NCBI GenBank assembly: GCA_903906425.1
Contig: CAIVKH010000115.1
Location: forward strand, 41,508 to 105,507
DNA: 64,000 bases
Reading direction: 5' to 3'
Source: an uncultured bacterium
Lineage (GTDB): Bacteria; Verrucomicrobiota; Kiritimatiellia; CAIVKH01
Positions 57,467 to 64,000 of the stretch are shown here, piece by piece. Numbering within the stretch: position 1 is the stretch's first letter; each line of letters begins with the position of its first letter. Under the pieces are notes generated by a model. The model was not told where the DNA came from, made no database searches, and saw nothing but the letters and a program-made list of their open reading frames with translations. Made by a program: the position numbers and the translations under genes.

Positions 57467-57877
57467 TCAATCCTCGCCCGGCTGCATGACCGTGACGACC
57501 GGCTCCGCGTCGTCGCCGGGTCCGCACACGGCGACGAGTGTCGCGCAGCGGGGGAGCATGTGCTTTCCGTCCCGCGGGATTCTGACCACGGGGAAGATGA
57601 CCTCCTCGCCGTCCTGTGTGGCGGCGCATCGGAGCATCGTCAGGACGACACGGAGCCGCCCGGTCTCGTCCTGCGGAATCTGACGTTTCGAGTCCTCGTC
57701 GGACCATTCGATGCAGTCGCACCAGACCGCTCGTGTGACGGCGACAGGGAACTTGATTCCCATCTTCAGCGCCGTCTCGCTCACGTCCACGAGCGCGCCG
57801 TCCTCGATGGCCTGCGCGCGCGAGTAGCCGCTGATGACCTCACCGGAAATGCTGCCGATGTCGGATTTGTCGCTCAT
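57467..57877 (-). CDS. DUF6573-type protein
   Basis: 136 residues (MSDKSDIGSISGEVISGYSRAQAIEDGALVDVSETALKMGIKFPVAVTRAVWCDCIEW). The opening pattern 'SGYSRAQAIEDGALVDVSE' and the later DETGRLRVVLTML fit DUF6573, a family of mobile elements with unknown function. The ATG overlaps the upstream stop. Confidence 0.75.
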   Translation of the reverse strand: MSDKSDIGSISGEVISGYSRAQAIEDGALVDVSETALKMGIKFPVAVTRAVWCDCIEWSDEDSKRQIPQDETGRLRVVLTMLRCAATQDGEEVIFPVVRIPRDGKHMLPRCATLVAVCGPGDDAEPVVTVMQPGED

Positions 57878-58221
57878 GTGCCCTCCTGAAATTCAACCGC
57901 GCCCTTGGTCGTCAATGTCTCCGCCGGGCTCTCGATTTGGTAACGCTCAAACCAGAAATAGCGCGCGTCGGCTGGCCACTCGCCGTCATCGCCGACACAG
58001 CAATCAGAGAAGATGAGCGACGATGTCAGCGCGCCGATGTCCTCGGGCGGCACGAGCGAAAGGCCGTTACACAGCGGCCACTCAACGAGGTCGAGAAACG
58101 AGGCGTCCGAGCCGATCTCGCCGCCGTCCGCGATGGCATTCGACACATGGCGCTTCCCCTCATCGGTGAGCGCGAAAATGAGCCTGCCTTTTTCGATTTG
58201 GAATTGCGCGAGTTTCGCCAT
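57874..58221 (-). CDS. Small hypothetical protein
   Basis: 115 residues from ATG 58221 with GGAGG upstream (MAKLAQFQIEKGRLIFALTDEGKRHVSNAIADGG). Alpha/beta with an acidic middle. It heads a three-gene operon from the promoter at 58260. Its leader shares CACCAAACCGGAGGCA with the DUF6876 gene. Function unknown. Confidence 0.6.
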   Translation of the reverse strand: MAKLAQFQIEKGRLIFALTDEGKRHVSNAIADGGEIGSDASFLDLVEWPLCNGLSLVPPEDIGALTSSLIFSDCCVGDDGEWPADARYFWFERYQIESPAETLTTKGAVEFQEGT

Positions 58222-58259
58222 GCGGTGCCTCCGGTTTGGTGGCCGTGATGATGGGCACC

Positions 58260-58287
58260 ATTGTGTCGAGACCTTGAAAATGCGCAA
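58260..58287 (-). promoter_or_regulatory. CACAAT-class promoter
   Basis: Minus strand: TTGCGC, 16 bases ending GTCTCGA, CACAAT. Confidence 0.68.
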
Positions 58288-58338
58288 GGCCCCGACCCTT
58301 GCGGCCGGGGCCTTGATCTGCGTCGCTGGGCGGCAGTT

Positions 58339-59460
58339 TCAGTCCTCGCTGTGCGCGCCGTTCACCGGCATCAGCACATGCACCCCGCCAGCCTCGTCTC
58401 GGCTGTGGAGAGGCGACTTCTCATCCTCGAACGCGAACCTGCGGAAGCCAGCGGCGAGCGCGTCGAGCAGCTTGAACCGGTCCACCGTGATGAATCCGGC
58501 GGGGCCGACACCGCGGCTGTTCACCAGGTCCAGACGGCTCGGCGATTTGTCGTCACCGCCCCTGCCCGCGATGCTCACGCGGTTGTCGGCGTGCGCCTCG
58601 ATTTTGACCGGCGCGCAGTGGGCGTCGTGGCCGGGGAAAGTCTTCGGCAGCACCGTCCGCAGCAGCTCGGCGTCGGATTCGCTCAACTCGACAATGTGCG
58701 CGCCGCCGTCCGCCGGCACGACCTGCTTCCAGTTGGGGTACGTGCCGGGCTGGGTGCGGCAGCGGTAATCCCACAACGCGGTCACGAGCCGGAACCAGCC
58801 GCCGTCGGCGTCGCCCTTGTGCCCGATGAGCAGCTCGTCGCCGGCCAGTTTCGTCCACGTCATAAACTTGCTCGCCGGAACCACGCACGACGAGCTCAGT
58901 GGGAATTTGATCGTGTTGAACGCGCCCAGACGCCGCCCGTCGGTGGCGACAATGTAGTCGCCGCTGTCGGTCACATTCAGGAAGATGCCGTTGAGGATCA
59001 TGCGGCACGGATCAGCGCTCGCGAACAGCGACGCGCGGCGGAAGTTTGTGAGGAACGCCGGATCGACCGGCCCTACATCGGCCGCCGTCATCGGGGAAGG
59101 CCACTCGTCGGGCGCGATGGTGGCGAAACGGCGCGGCACGGACTGGCCGGCGACGGTGTTGGTGATGATTACGTCATTGCCATCTGCGGCCTCGATTGTC
59201 ACGGGCTCGCTGTTCAATCCGCCGTTGAGCAGCTTGAGCGTCTCGAACGGCACAAGCACCACGCCGTCGCCCTGCGCGTCGAAATCCTTGAAGCGGTACG
59301 TGAGCTGCTGGTCCAGGTCCGTGGTGGTGGCCGTGGCCTTTCCGTTTTCCACCGCGATGCGGACGCTTTGGAGGATCGGCAGAAACTTGCGCTTGGGGAG
59401 GACGCGCGAAAGTCCGGCGATGGCTGCTTTGATTTCTTTACGTGGGATCGTGAGTTTCAT
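58339..59460 (-). CDS. dnaN: DNA polymerase III beta subunit (sliding clamp) homologue
   Basis: 373 residues, normal for a bacterial clamp. The first domain (MKLTIPRKEIKAAIAGLSRVLPKRKFLPILQSVRIAVENGKATATTTDLDQQL) is typical of DnaN, with three structurally similar domains to follow (GIFLNVTDSGDYIVATDGRRLGAF in the second). The clamp tethers polymerase to DNA. Carried on this element, it could recruit replication to the internal origin or compete with the host clamp. I chose ATG 59460, preceded by AGGAG at a wide 13-base spacing. Read from the CACAAT promoter at 59514. Confidence 0.88.
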   Translation of the reverse strand: MKLTIPRKEIKAAIAGLSRVLPKRKFLPILQSVRIAVENGKATATTTDLDQQLTYRFKDFDAQGDGVVLVPFETLKLLNGGLNSEPVTIEAADGNDVIITNTVAGQSVPRRFATIAPDEWPSPMTAADVGPVDPAFLTNFRRASLFASADPCRMILNGIFLNVTDSGDYIVATDGRRLGAFNTIKFPLSSSCVVPASKFMTWTKLAGDELLIGHKGDADGGWFRLVTALWDYRCRTQPGTYPNWKQVVPADGGAHIVELSESDAELLRTVLPKTFPGHDAHCAPVKIEAHADNRVSIAGRGGDDKSPSRLDLVNSRGVGPAGFITVDRFKLLDALAAGFRRFAFEDEKSPLHSRDEAGGVHVLMPVNGAHSED

Positions 59461-59513
59461 GGGCACACGGGTCTCCTTGCTGTTGCGGTTTGGGGAACGG
59501 GGGCGTGGACACC

Positions 59514-59541
59514 ATTGTGTCAGAGCCACGACGGCTGTCTA
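59514..59541 (-). promoter_or_regulatory. CACAAT-class promoter of the clamp gene
   Basis: Minus strand: TAGACA, 16 bases ending GGCTCTGA, CACAAT. Confidence 0.7.
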
Positions 59542-59667
59542 GGTCCCGACCCACTCGGCAGGATCGCCGCACACAATTTTTCATGTGTCGGATTTCCCGG
59601 CTGCCCATTTTCTCTGACTTCAATGCGCCGCTAAAAATCCCGTTGAGCTGTCGCTGTAGAATGGACC

Positions 59668-59994
59668 ATGCAGCAAATCAGAGAAATTACCGCAGCGGAG
59701 ATGATGGCCTCCGGCCCCGTTGCGGGGTCTCCTCAAGAAGGAGTGGACTCTGCCGCAGAAACACGACACGCCACCAGACTGTCGGCTGACGAACCGGCGA
59801 ACACGGCAACCCGACACACTGCGATGAACAGTCCTTATCTGACGACGAACGAAGCTGCGGAGTACATGAGGAAATCCACCTCGTGGCTCATGCGGCGGCG
59901 CGACATCCCTTATCTCGCAGGGAAGCCGCACACGTACCACAGGCGGGACCTCGACAACTGGTTCGAGCAGTCGAAGAGGCAGATGTTCCGATGA
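59668..59994 (+). CDS. Excisionase-like helix-turn-helix protein
   Basis: 108 residues. The C-terminal 55 (YLTTNEAAEYMRKSTSWLMRRRDIPYLAGKPHTYHRRDLDNWFEQSKRQ) are a MerR-like 'helix-turn-helix 17' domain typical of excisionases and integrase partners. The N-terminal half is disordered, so ATG 59824 (MNSPYLTT) is an alternative start. TAGAAT lies five bases before ATG 59668. Its end overlaps the integrase start (ATGA). Confidence 0.78.
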   Translation: MQQIREITAAEMMASGPVAGSPQEGVDSAAETRHATRLSADEPANTATRHTAMNSPYLTTNEAAEYMRKSTSWLMRRRDIPYLAGKPHTYHRRDLDNWFEQSKRQMFR

Positions 59995-61199
59995 GCGTGT
60001 ACCGGAGAAATTATGATCGCGAGCGAGACGCCGGATCGCCGGGCGGCGAGGTCTGGTCGTTCGACTTCTCGTATCGTCGCCTCCGCTGCCGCGGGTCCGG
60101 CTTCGCTACAAAAGCCGAGGCCATTCTCGCCGAATCAAAGGCACGCGAACGTCTGGTCACACAGGGCAGGATGCCAATTCCCCGAACCGACAGCACCTTC
60201 GCCAAGGTCTGCCAGCAGTTCATCACGAGCCGTAAATTGACGCGAGCGCCGAAGACCGTTCAAAGCGAAGTGTACAAGGCTCGTCAGGTCGAAAAGTTCT
60301 TTGGCCGCATGATCGTCTCCAGAATCCTGCCGTTCGACATCACGCAGTATCGGGACAAGCGTCTTCGTGAAGGCGTGGCGAACAGAACCGCAAACTTGGA
60401 ACTGATCTTCATCCGGTGCGTCCTCGACCACGCCATCGAGCAGGGCAACGCGGACAACAATCCGGCTCGGGGGATCAAGCTGCTCAGGGAAGTTCGGCGC
60501 GACAAACCGATCCCGTCGGACGCGCAACTTCAGCGGCTGATGAATGAGGCGGAAAAAACAACCGTCGGCCGGCAGCTCGTCGTTTGGATTTGGTTACTTG
60601 CGCTCACGGGGCTGCGGCCGTCGGAAGCGTTTCATCTGGAGTGGCCGGACATCGACTTCGAGGGTCTCAAGATTTATGTGCGCCCCAAAGAGCAGCACGC
60701 GCTCAAGACTGGAAAGTTCCGCGTCGTTGAAATCCATGACGTGCTGATGCCCATTTTGCAGCAGTGGCGTCGCACATGGGACGCCGTGTTCGATGCGAAC
60801 AAAAAGGGGCGGACACACAACTGGGTCTTCTTCAACCCGAGGCGGCAGAACTTTCCCGTCGAGACTTTCGCGAAGGCGTTCGAGGACGCGAGGGACGCAT
60901 CGGGCCTCAACGGAATGGGCATCACGCCGTACTCGCTGCGGCATTATTTCATCAGCAAGGCGATCATGTCGGGCATCGACCTGTTCACGATCACCAAATG
61001 GTCGGGCCACTCAAGCACGACGATGATCGAGCAGGTGTACGGGCATCTGACGCCCGAGTTCAGGTCTGCGCAGATGGCGAAAATCCACATCGCCGCAGCA
61101 CCCGCAGAACCGCAAACTTCAGCGCAGCCGAAACCGGAACCGCAGACACAAACGACCGCGCAACCGGAGCCGCTGGCGGTCGCACAGGCCGCATCGTGA
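59991..61199 (+). CDS. int: Tyrosine integrase of the element
   Basis: 402 residues. A short arm-binding N-terminus is followed by a SAM-like core-binding domain (FAKVCQQFITSRKLTRAPKTV) and the catalytic domain: Arg in LALTGLRPSEAFHLEW (about 206), the H-x-x-R box as YSLRHYF (about 317), His in GHSSTTM, and the Tyr nucleophile in EQVYGHL (about 348). The last 50 residues are Pro/Gln/Thr-rich. It lies 1.5 kb from the complete tRNA, so it probably integrates the element there. Confidence 0.93.
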   Translation: MSVYRRNYDRERDAGSPGGEVWSFDFSYRRLRCRGSGFATKAEAILAESKARERLVTQGRMPIPRTDSTFAKVCQQFITSRKLTRAPKTVQSEVYKARQVEKFFGRMIVSRILPFDITQYRDKRLREGVANRTANLELIFIRCVLDHAIEQGNADNNPARGIKLLREVRRDKPIPSDAQLQRLMNEAEKTTVGRQLVVWIWLLALTGLRPSEAFHLEWPDIDFEGLKIYVRPKEQHALKTGKFRVVEIHDVLMPILQQWRRTWDAVFDANKKGRTHNWVFFNPRRQNFPVETFAKAFEDARDASGLNGMGITPYSLRHYFISKAIMSGIDLFTITKWSGHSSTTMIEQVYGHLTPEFRSAQMAKIHIAAAPAEPQTSAQPKPEPQTQTTAQPEPLAVAQAAS

Positions 61200-61369
61200 T
61201 GCAAGAATAGTGGGCGCTGGAATTACGCCGCCTGCGAATAGTCCCCGCTGTTTGCCACGCATGATTCAGTGCTCGCAGACCCGAAACGGACGATCAAAGA
61301 AAGCGAGACCAGCCCGGCAGGCTGGAACCGGAACGTGAGGTCGAAGGCGTTTCCTGCGGACGGCGACAC

Positions 61370-61398
61370 TTGACAAATCTAAAGTGTCACTTTAGGAA
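61370..61398 (+). promoter_or_regulatory. Promoter with palindromic operator before the AAA/DUF4143 gene
   Basis: TTGACA at 61370, 17-18 bases, AGGAAT as -10. The palindrome CTAAAGTG-T-CACTTTAG (61379-61395) fills the spacer, so a bound protein would block the promoter. Confidence 0.6.
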
Positions 61399-61404
61399 TG
61401 TCAC

Positions 61405-62571
61405 ATGACGCACATACCCCGAATCCTCGCCGACGACGTGCTGAAGGCCGCCAGAAACTTTCCGGCGCTGATCCTCACGGGGCCGCGCCGCGCGGGCAAA
61501 ACGACGCTGCTGCGGCACGCCTTCCCCAAGGCGCAGCACGTCCTGCTGGAGGACCCCGACGTCACCGCGCGCGCCACATCGGACCCCCGCGGATTTCTCG
61601 ACGCGCTGGAGCTGCCGGTCATCCTCGACGAAATCCAGAACGTGCCGGCGCTTTTCAATTACATCCGCACCCGCATTGACGCCAAGCCCCGGCGCATGGG
61701 CCAGTGGCTCCTGACCGGATCGCAGGAGGCTCCGCTGATGCAGGGCGTCACCGAGTCGATGGCCGGGCGTGCGGCGGTCTTTCATCTGCTCCCGCTCTCC
61801 AGCGAGGAGTCGCCACGCGTGTCGCTTTTCCGCGGCGGTTTCCCGGAGGTGCTCGCCCGTCCGAAGGCGGCTGACGTGTGGTTCCGCTCCTACCTGCAAA
61901 CCTACCTTGAGCGCGATGTGCGCGCGGTGAGTTCCATCCGCGACCTCGCCACGTACCGGCGTTTCATGGCCCTGCTCGCCAGCAGGGTCGGACAGATGTT
62001 GAACAAGACGGACCTGGCCGCGCCGCTGGGCGTGTCCGTGCCGACGATCACCGAATGGTTGAGCATCTTGGAGATCACCGGACAGATTCTGCTCATCCCG
62101 CCGTTCTACGAGAACTTCGGCAAGCGCCTCGTGAAGTCGCCGAAGCTCTACTTCGTGGACTCGGGCCTAGCCGCATACCTTCTTGGCCTGTTTGACCCGA
62201 AGACGCTGGCCCGATCTTCGTTTCTGGGAGCATTGTTTGAAGGCATGGTCGCGTCGGAGATCGTCAAGCATCGGCTGAACCGAGGCCTTGAGAAAAACCT
62301 CTACTACTTTCGCGACCGGCAGGGACTTGAGGTCGATTTTCTGGTCGACGAGGGTGATCGGAAACTTCTGCTACTTGAGGCCAAGGCGACGCACACGCCG
62401 ATGCCCGACATGGCGCGGAGCATGGCCCGGCTGGCTTCCGGCATCGGCCAGCGCACCACGAGGTTGTTCCTGGTGCATGGCGGAAAAGATTCCGCCGAGG
62501 TTGAGCCGCTCGCGCCGGGCGTCAAGTCGGTGGCGATCTCATCCATTCACAAGATTCTGTCGGGATCGTGA
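61405..62571 (+). CDS. AAA_14/DUF4143 ATPase
   Basis: 388 residues. Walker A LTGPRRAGKTTLL near residue 31 and Walker B LPVILDEIQNVPALF near 75, then LLTGSQE as sensor and the DUF4143 C-terminal nuclease-like domain (FRDRQGLEVDFLVDEGDRKLLLLEAKAT, with D-E-K pattern). Such proteins are common solitary ATPases of bacteria and archaea, often duplicated in genomes. Biological role is unsettled. It is the last gene before the right attachment site. Confidence 0.9.
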   Translation: MTHIPRILADDVLKAARNFPALILTGPRRAGKTTLLRHAFPKAQHVLLEDPDVTARATSDPRGFLDALELPVILDEIQNVPALFNYIRTRIDAKPRRMGQWLLTGSQEAPLMQGVTESMAGRAAVFHLLPLSSEESPRVSLFRGGFPEVLARPKAADVWFRSYLQTYLERDVRAVSSIRDLATYRRFMALLASRVGQMLNKTDLAAPLGVSVPTITEWLSILEITGQILLIPPFYENFGKRLVKSPKLYFVDSGLAAYLLGLFDPKTLARSSFLGALFEGMVASEIVKHRLNRGLEKNLYYFRDRQGLEVDFLVDEGDRKLLLLEAKATHTPMPDMARSMARLASGIGQRTTRLFLVHGGKDSAEVEPLAPGVKSVAISSIHKILSGS

Positions 62572-62625
62572 CGCAAAAAACATCCGCGCCGCAATGGGAC
62601 GGTCCGCCAAAAATGTTGCTCTTAT

Positions 62626-62646
62626 GCCACGCAATTGCCACGCGAG
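62626..62646 (+). repeat. Arm-like integrase site, right end
   Basis: Two GCCACGC units in 21 bp, matching 6335-6355 at 20 of 21 positions in the same orientation. Confidence 0.55.
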
Positions 62647-62701
62647 CGTTTTTGACATTTTTGTCGCGGCTTCAAAAAGTGCAGGAAGACCCTGCAACCA
62701 T

Positions 62702-62758
62702 TGGGCGAAATGAAAGTGGGCCCGGAGGGACTCGAACCCCCAACCAAGGGATTATGAG
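62702..62758 (-). other. Right attachment site within the tRNA gene
   Basis: 56 of 57 bases match 6157-6213. The identity ends in the anticodon loop, where the crossover is expected. Confidence 0.9.
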
Positions 62759-62789
62759 TCCCCTGCTCTGACCATTGAGCTACAGGCCC
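62717..62789 (-). tRNA. tRNA with CAT anticodon, probably tRNA-Ile2 (lysidine-modified)
   Basis: Full cloverleaf of 73 bases: acceptor GGGCCTG/CGGGCCC, D-arm GCTC/GAGC, anticodon stem GGGGA/TCCCT with loop CTCATAA, T-arm GGGGG-TTCGAGT-CCCTC, discriminator A. CCA is not encoded. The D-arm and variable region (TGGTT) look more like tRNA-Ile2 than elongator tRNA-Met. That choice needs identity analysis. Confidence 0.9.
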
Positions 62790-62878
62790 ACACGTTTTGC
62801 TACCTTTTTGCTACCTTTTCGAGCGCCGTTGTGTCAATGTAAAGCATCGACGCGAAACTATGACATTTGAGGCGCATT

Positions 62879-64000
62879 ATGAAAACTCGCTCTGGGTATC
62901 TCATCAACCGCAACGGGACATACTATGCCTGCTGGACTATCCGCGGCAAGAAGTTCATGCGAACGACACGCGAGTCGAACGAGCGAAAGGCGCGCCAGCA
63001 ACTCAAGACGATCATGGAGCCCTACCTCCTCGAGGATGATGTCCGCATCTTGAAACAAGTGGCATCACGGATTGACGAGTCGCAGAGCGGGATTGAGAAG
63101 ATTGAAAACGACAGGAATCCCCCACCGCCCATGTCAGCCGTGTGGGCGAAGTACCTCACGGCAACGAACCGCCCGGACTCCGGGCCGATGACGCTTACGC
63201 AATACGAGGGGCATTTCGAGCAATTCACGAAGTGGGTCGGGAAGACGCAATCGTCGGTCGCCTCGTTGCGGGATGTGACCGAGCAGATTGCTTCGGAATA
63301 TGCCGCCCATCTGATGGCGCGGGGTCTGTCTGCGAATCGCTTTAACAAGCACGTCCGATTTCTTGAATTGATGTTTCGGGTGTTGAAGAAACCGGCACGA
63401 CTCGACAGAAATCCATGGGAAAATATTCAGCGGAAACGACAGGTGCCGCACTCGCGCCGCGAACTCACGATGGATGAACTCCGGCGTGTGTGTCAGAGCG
63501 CCATCGGTGATTTCCGCGTCCTGTTCGCAATAGGAATCTACAGCGGCCTGCGACTCGGCGACTGTGCCACGTTGCAATGGTCTGAAGTTGATCTGGGCCG
63601 CAACAGGATTCGCCGCATTCCGAACAAGACCGCCCGTCGAAATCCGAAACCGGTGCTGATTCCGATTCACCCCATTCTGAGGGCGCTACTCGAAGAAACA
63701 CCGGTGGACGCGCGGCGGGCCTTCGTGTTGCCGGCCATTGCGGAACTCTATCAAACCAATGCCCCCGAGCTTTGTAAGAAGCTTCAGGATCATTTCAGGG
63801 CGAATGGCATCGAAACGCAGGGCGTAGCAAAAGAAAAACGACGCCGGACAATCGACGTTGGATTCCACAGCTTGCGGCACACCTTCGTTTCGCTCTGCCG
63901 CGAGGCCGATGCCCCTCTCGCCGTAGTTGAAGCCATCGTCGGCCATTCCAATCCGGCCATGACCCGGCACTACACCCACGTCTCGGAGCAGGCCGCGGTC
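62879..64000 (+). CDS. Second tyrosine integrase (3' end outside the window)
   Basis: 374 residues are visible, with no stop before the window end. GAGG lies just upstream of the ATG. N-terminal GYLINRNGTYYACWTIRGKKF is an arm-binding-type start. The catalytic residues are Arg in IYSGLRLGDCATLQW, FHSLRHTFVSL (H-x-x-R), GHSNPAMT and Tyr in RHYTHVS. It begins 90 bases from the 5' end of the tRNA and reads away from it. The promoter region has two GCTACCTTTT repeats. It may belong to a neighbouring element that uses the same tRNA. Confidence 0.92.
   Translation, partial: MKTRSGYLINRNGTYYACWTIRGKKFMRTTRESNERKARQQLKTIMEPYLLEDDVRILKQVASRIDESQSGIEKIENDRNPPPPMSAVWAKYLTATNRPDSGPMTLTQYEGHFEQFTKWVGKTQSSVASLRDVTEQIASEYAAHLMARGLSANRFNKHVRFLELMFRVLKKPARLDRNPWENIQRKRQVPHSRRELTMDELRRVCQSAIGDFRVLFAIGIYSGLRLGDCATLQWSEVDLGRNRIRRIPNKTARRNPKPVLIPIHPILRALLEETPVDARRAFVLPAIAELYQTNAPELCKKLQDHFRANGIETQGVAKEKRRRTIDVGFHSLRHTFVSLCREADAPLAVVEAIVGHSNPAMTRHYTHVSEQAAV

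Noticed and set aside
62820..62845. A further CACAAT-class promoter near the right integrase
   Set aside because: TTTACA and GACACAAC are present on the minus strand but spacing is far too short.

Overview
What it is. A GC-rich bacterial chromosome segment in which a mobile element of about 56.5 kb sits in a tRNA gene. The left flank (1-6.15 kb) holds ordinary chromosomal genes: a repeat-toroid lipoprotein, a PAP2-like phosphatase, a LuxR-type regulator, a YaaH-type acetate transporter, single-chain glycyl-tRNA synthetase and an odd acyl-carrier-like membrane protein. Weak Shine-Dalgarno use, several probable leaderless genes, and a dispersed TTCCAATGATTGGAA palindrome suggest a Verrucomicrobiota-like (PVC) host. 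That is an inference with low to moderate confidence.

Element boundaries. A 57-bp repeat (56 of 57 identical) lies at 6157-6213 and 62702-62758. It is the 3' half of a tRNA with anticodon CAT; the right copy belongs to the complete tRNA (62717-62789, minus strand). A 21-bp arm-like repeat is found just inside each end (6335 and 62626). An excisionase-like HTH gene and a tyrosine integrase (59.7-61.2 kb) lie near the right end. A second integrase starts right of the tRNA and runs out of the window.

Layout of the element. 6.4-9.0 kb: SOS-type cassette (self-cleaving repressor, Y-family polymerase, SRAP/YedK). 9.1-14.8 kb: small accessory genes, a DUF429 protein, a TPR protein with a frameshifted partner, and a MerR-like regulator. 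15.0-32.1 kb: a non-canonical BREX-type phage-defence operon, in order RadC-HhH/DUF4007 protein, BrxF-like small protein, PglX methyltransferase, DUF262 protein, HEPN protein, DUF2971 protein, BrxC/PglY ATPase, PglZ and a BrxL with a C-terminal MIT_C domain. 32.2-40.6 kb: small orphan genes, a TPR protein, a DUF2779 nuclease, a ParB-like protein and a serine recombinase. 40.8-44.9 kb: a structured-RNA locus, a Sel1-repeat membrane protein and two orphan genes. 45.3-48.1 kb: a winged-helix replication-initiator-like gene with iteron-like repeats inside it, plus a string of small genes. 48.6-49.6 kb: a probably dead IS1595-type transposase. 49.9-54.1 kb: a five-gene operon with a C5-cytosine methyltransferase. 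54.19-54.90 kb: a protein-free locus with strong promoters, several hairpin repeat units resembling CRISPR repeats, and a strong terminator. 54.9-59.5 kb: small genes of the DUF6876/DUF6573 kind and a sliding-clamp (DnaN) homologue. 61.4-62.6 kb: an AAA/DUF4143 ATPase.

How it works together. The element looks like a self-replicating, integrating island (integrase, excisionase-like protein, replication initiator with internal origin, own beta clamp, SOS genes) that carries a phage-defence cargo. At least eleven units share one promoter type, TTGACR-N16/17-CACAAT with a conserved TGA or CGA before the -10. Several of these promoters place a start codon 6-7 bases after the -10, so the transcripts would be leaderless. 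The most novel items are the 54.2-54.9 kb RNA locus, the shared promoter set, the BREX variant with its MITD1-like BrxL tail, and a 113-nt multi-segment hairpin at 40.86 kb.
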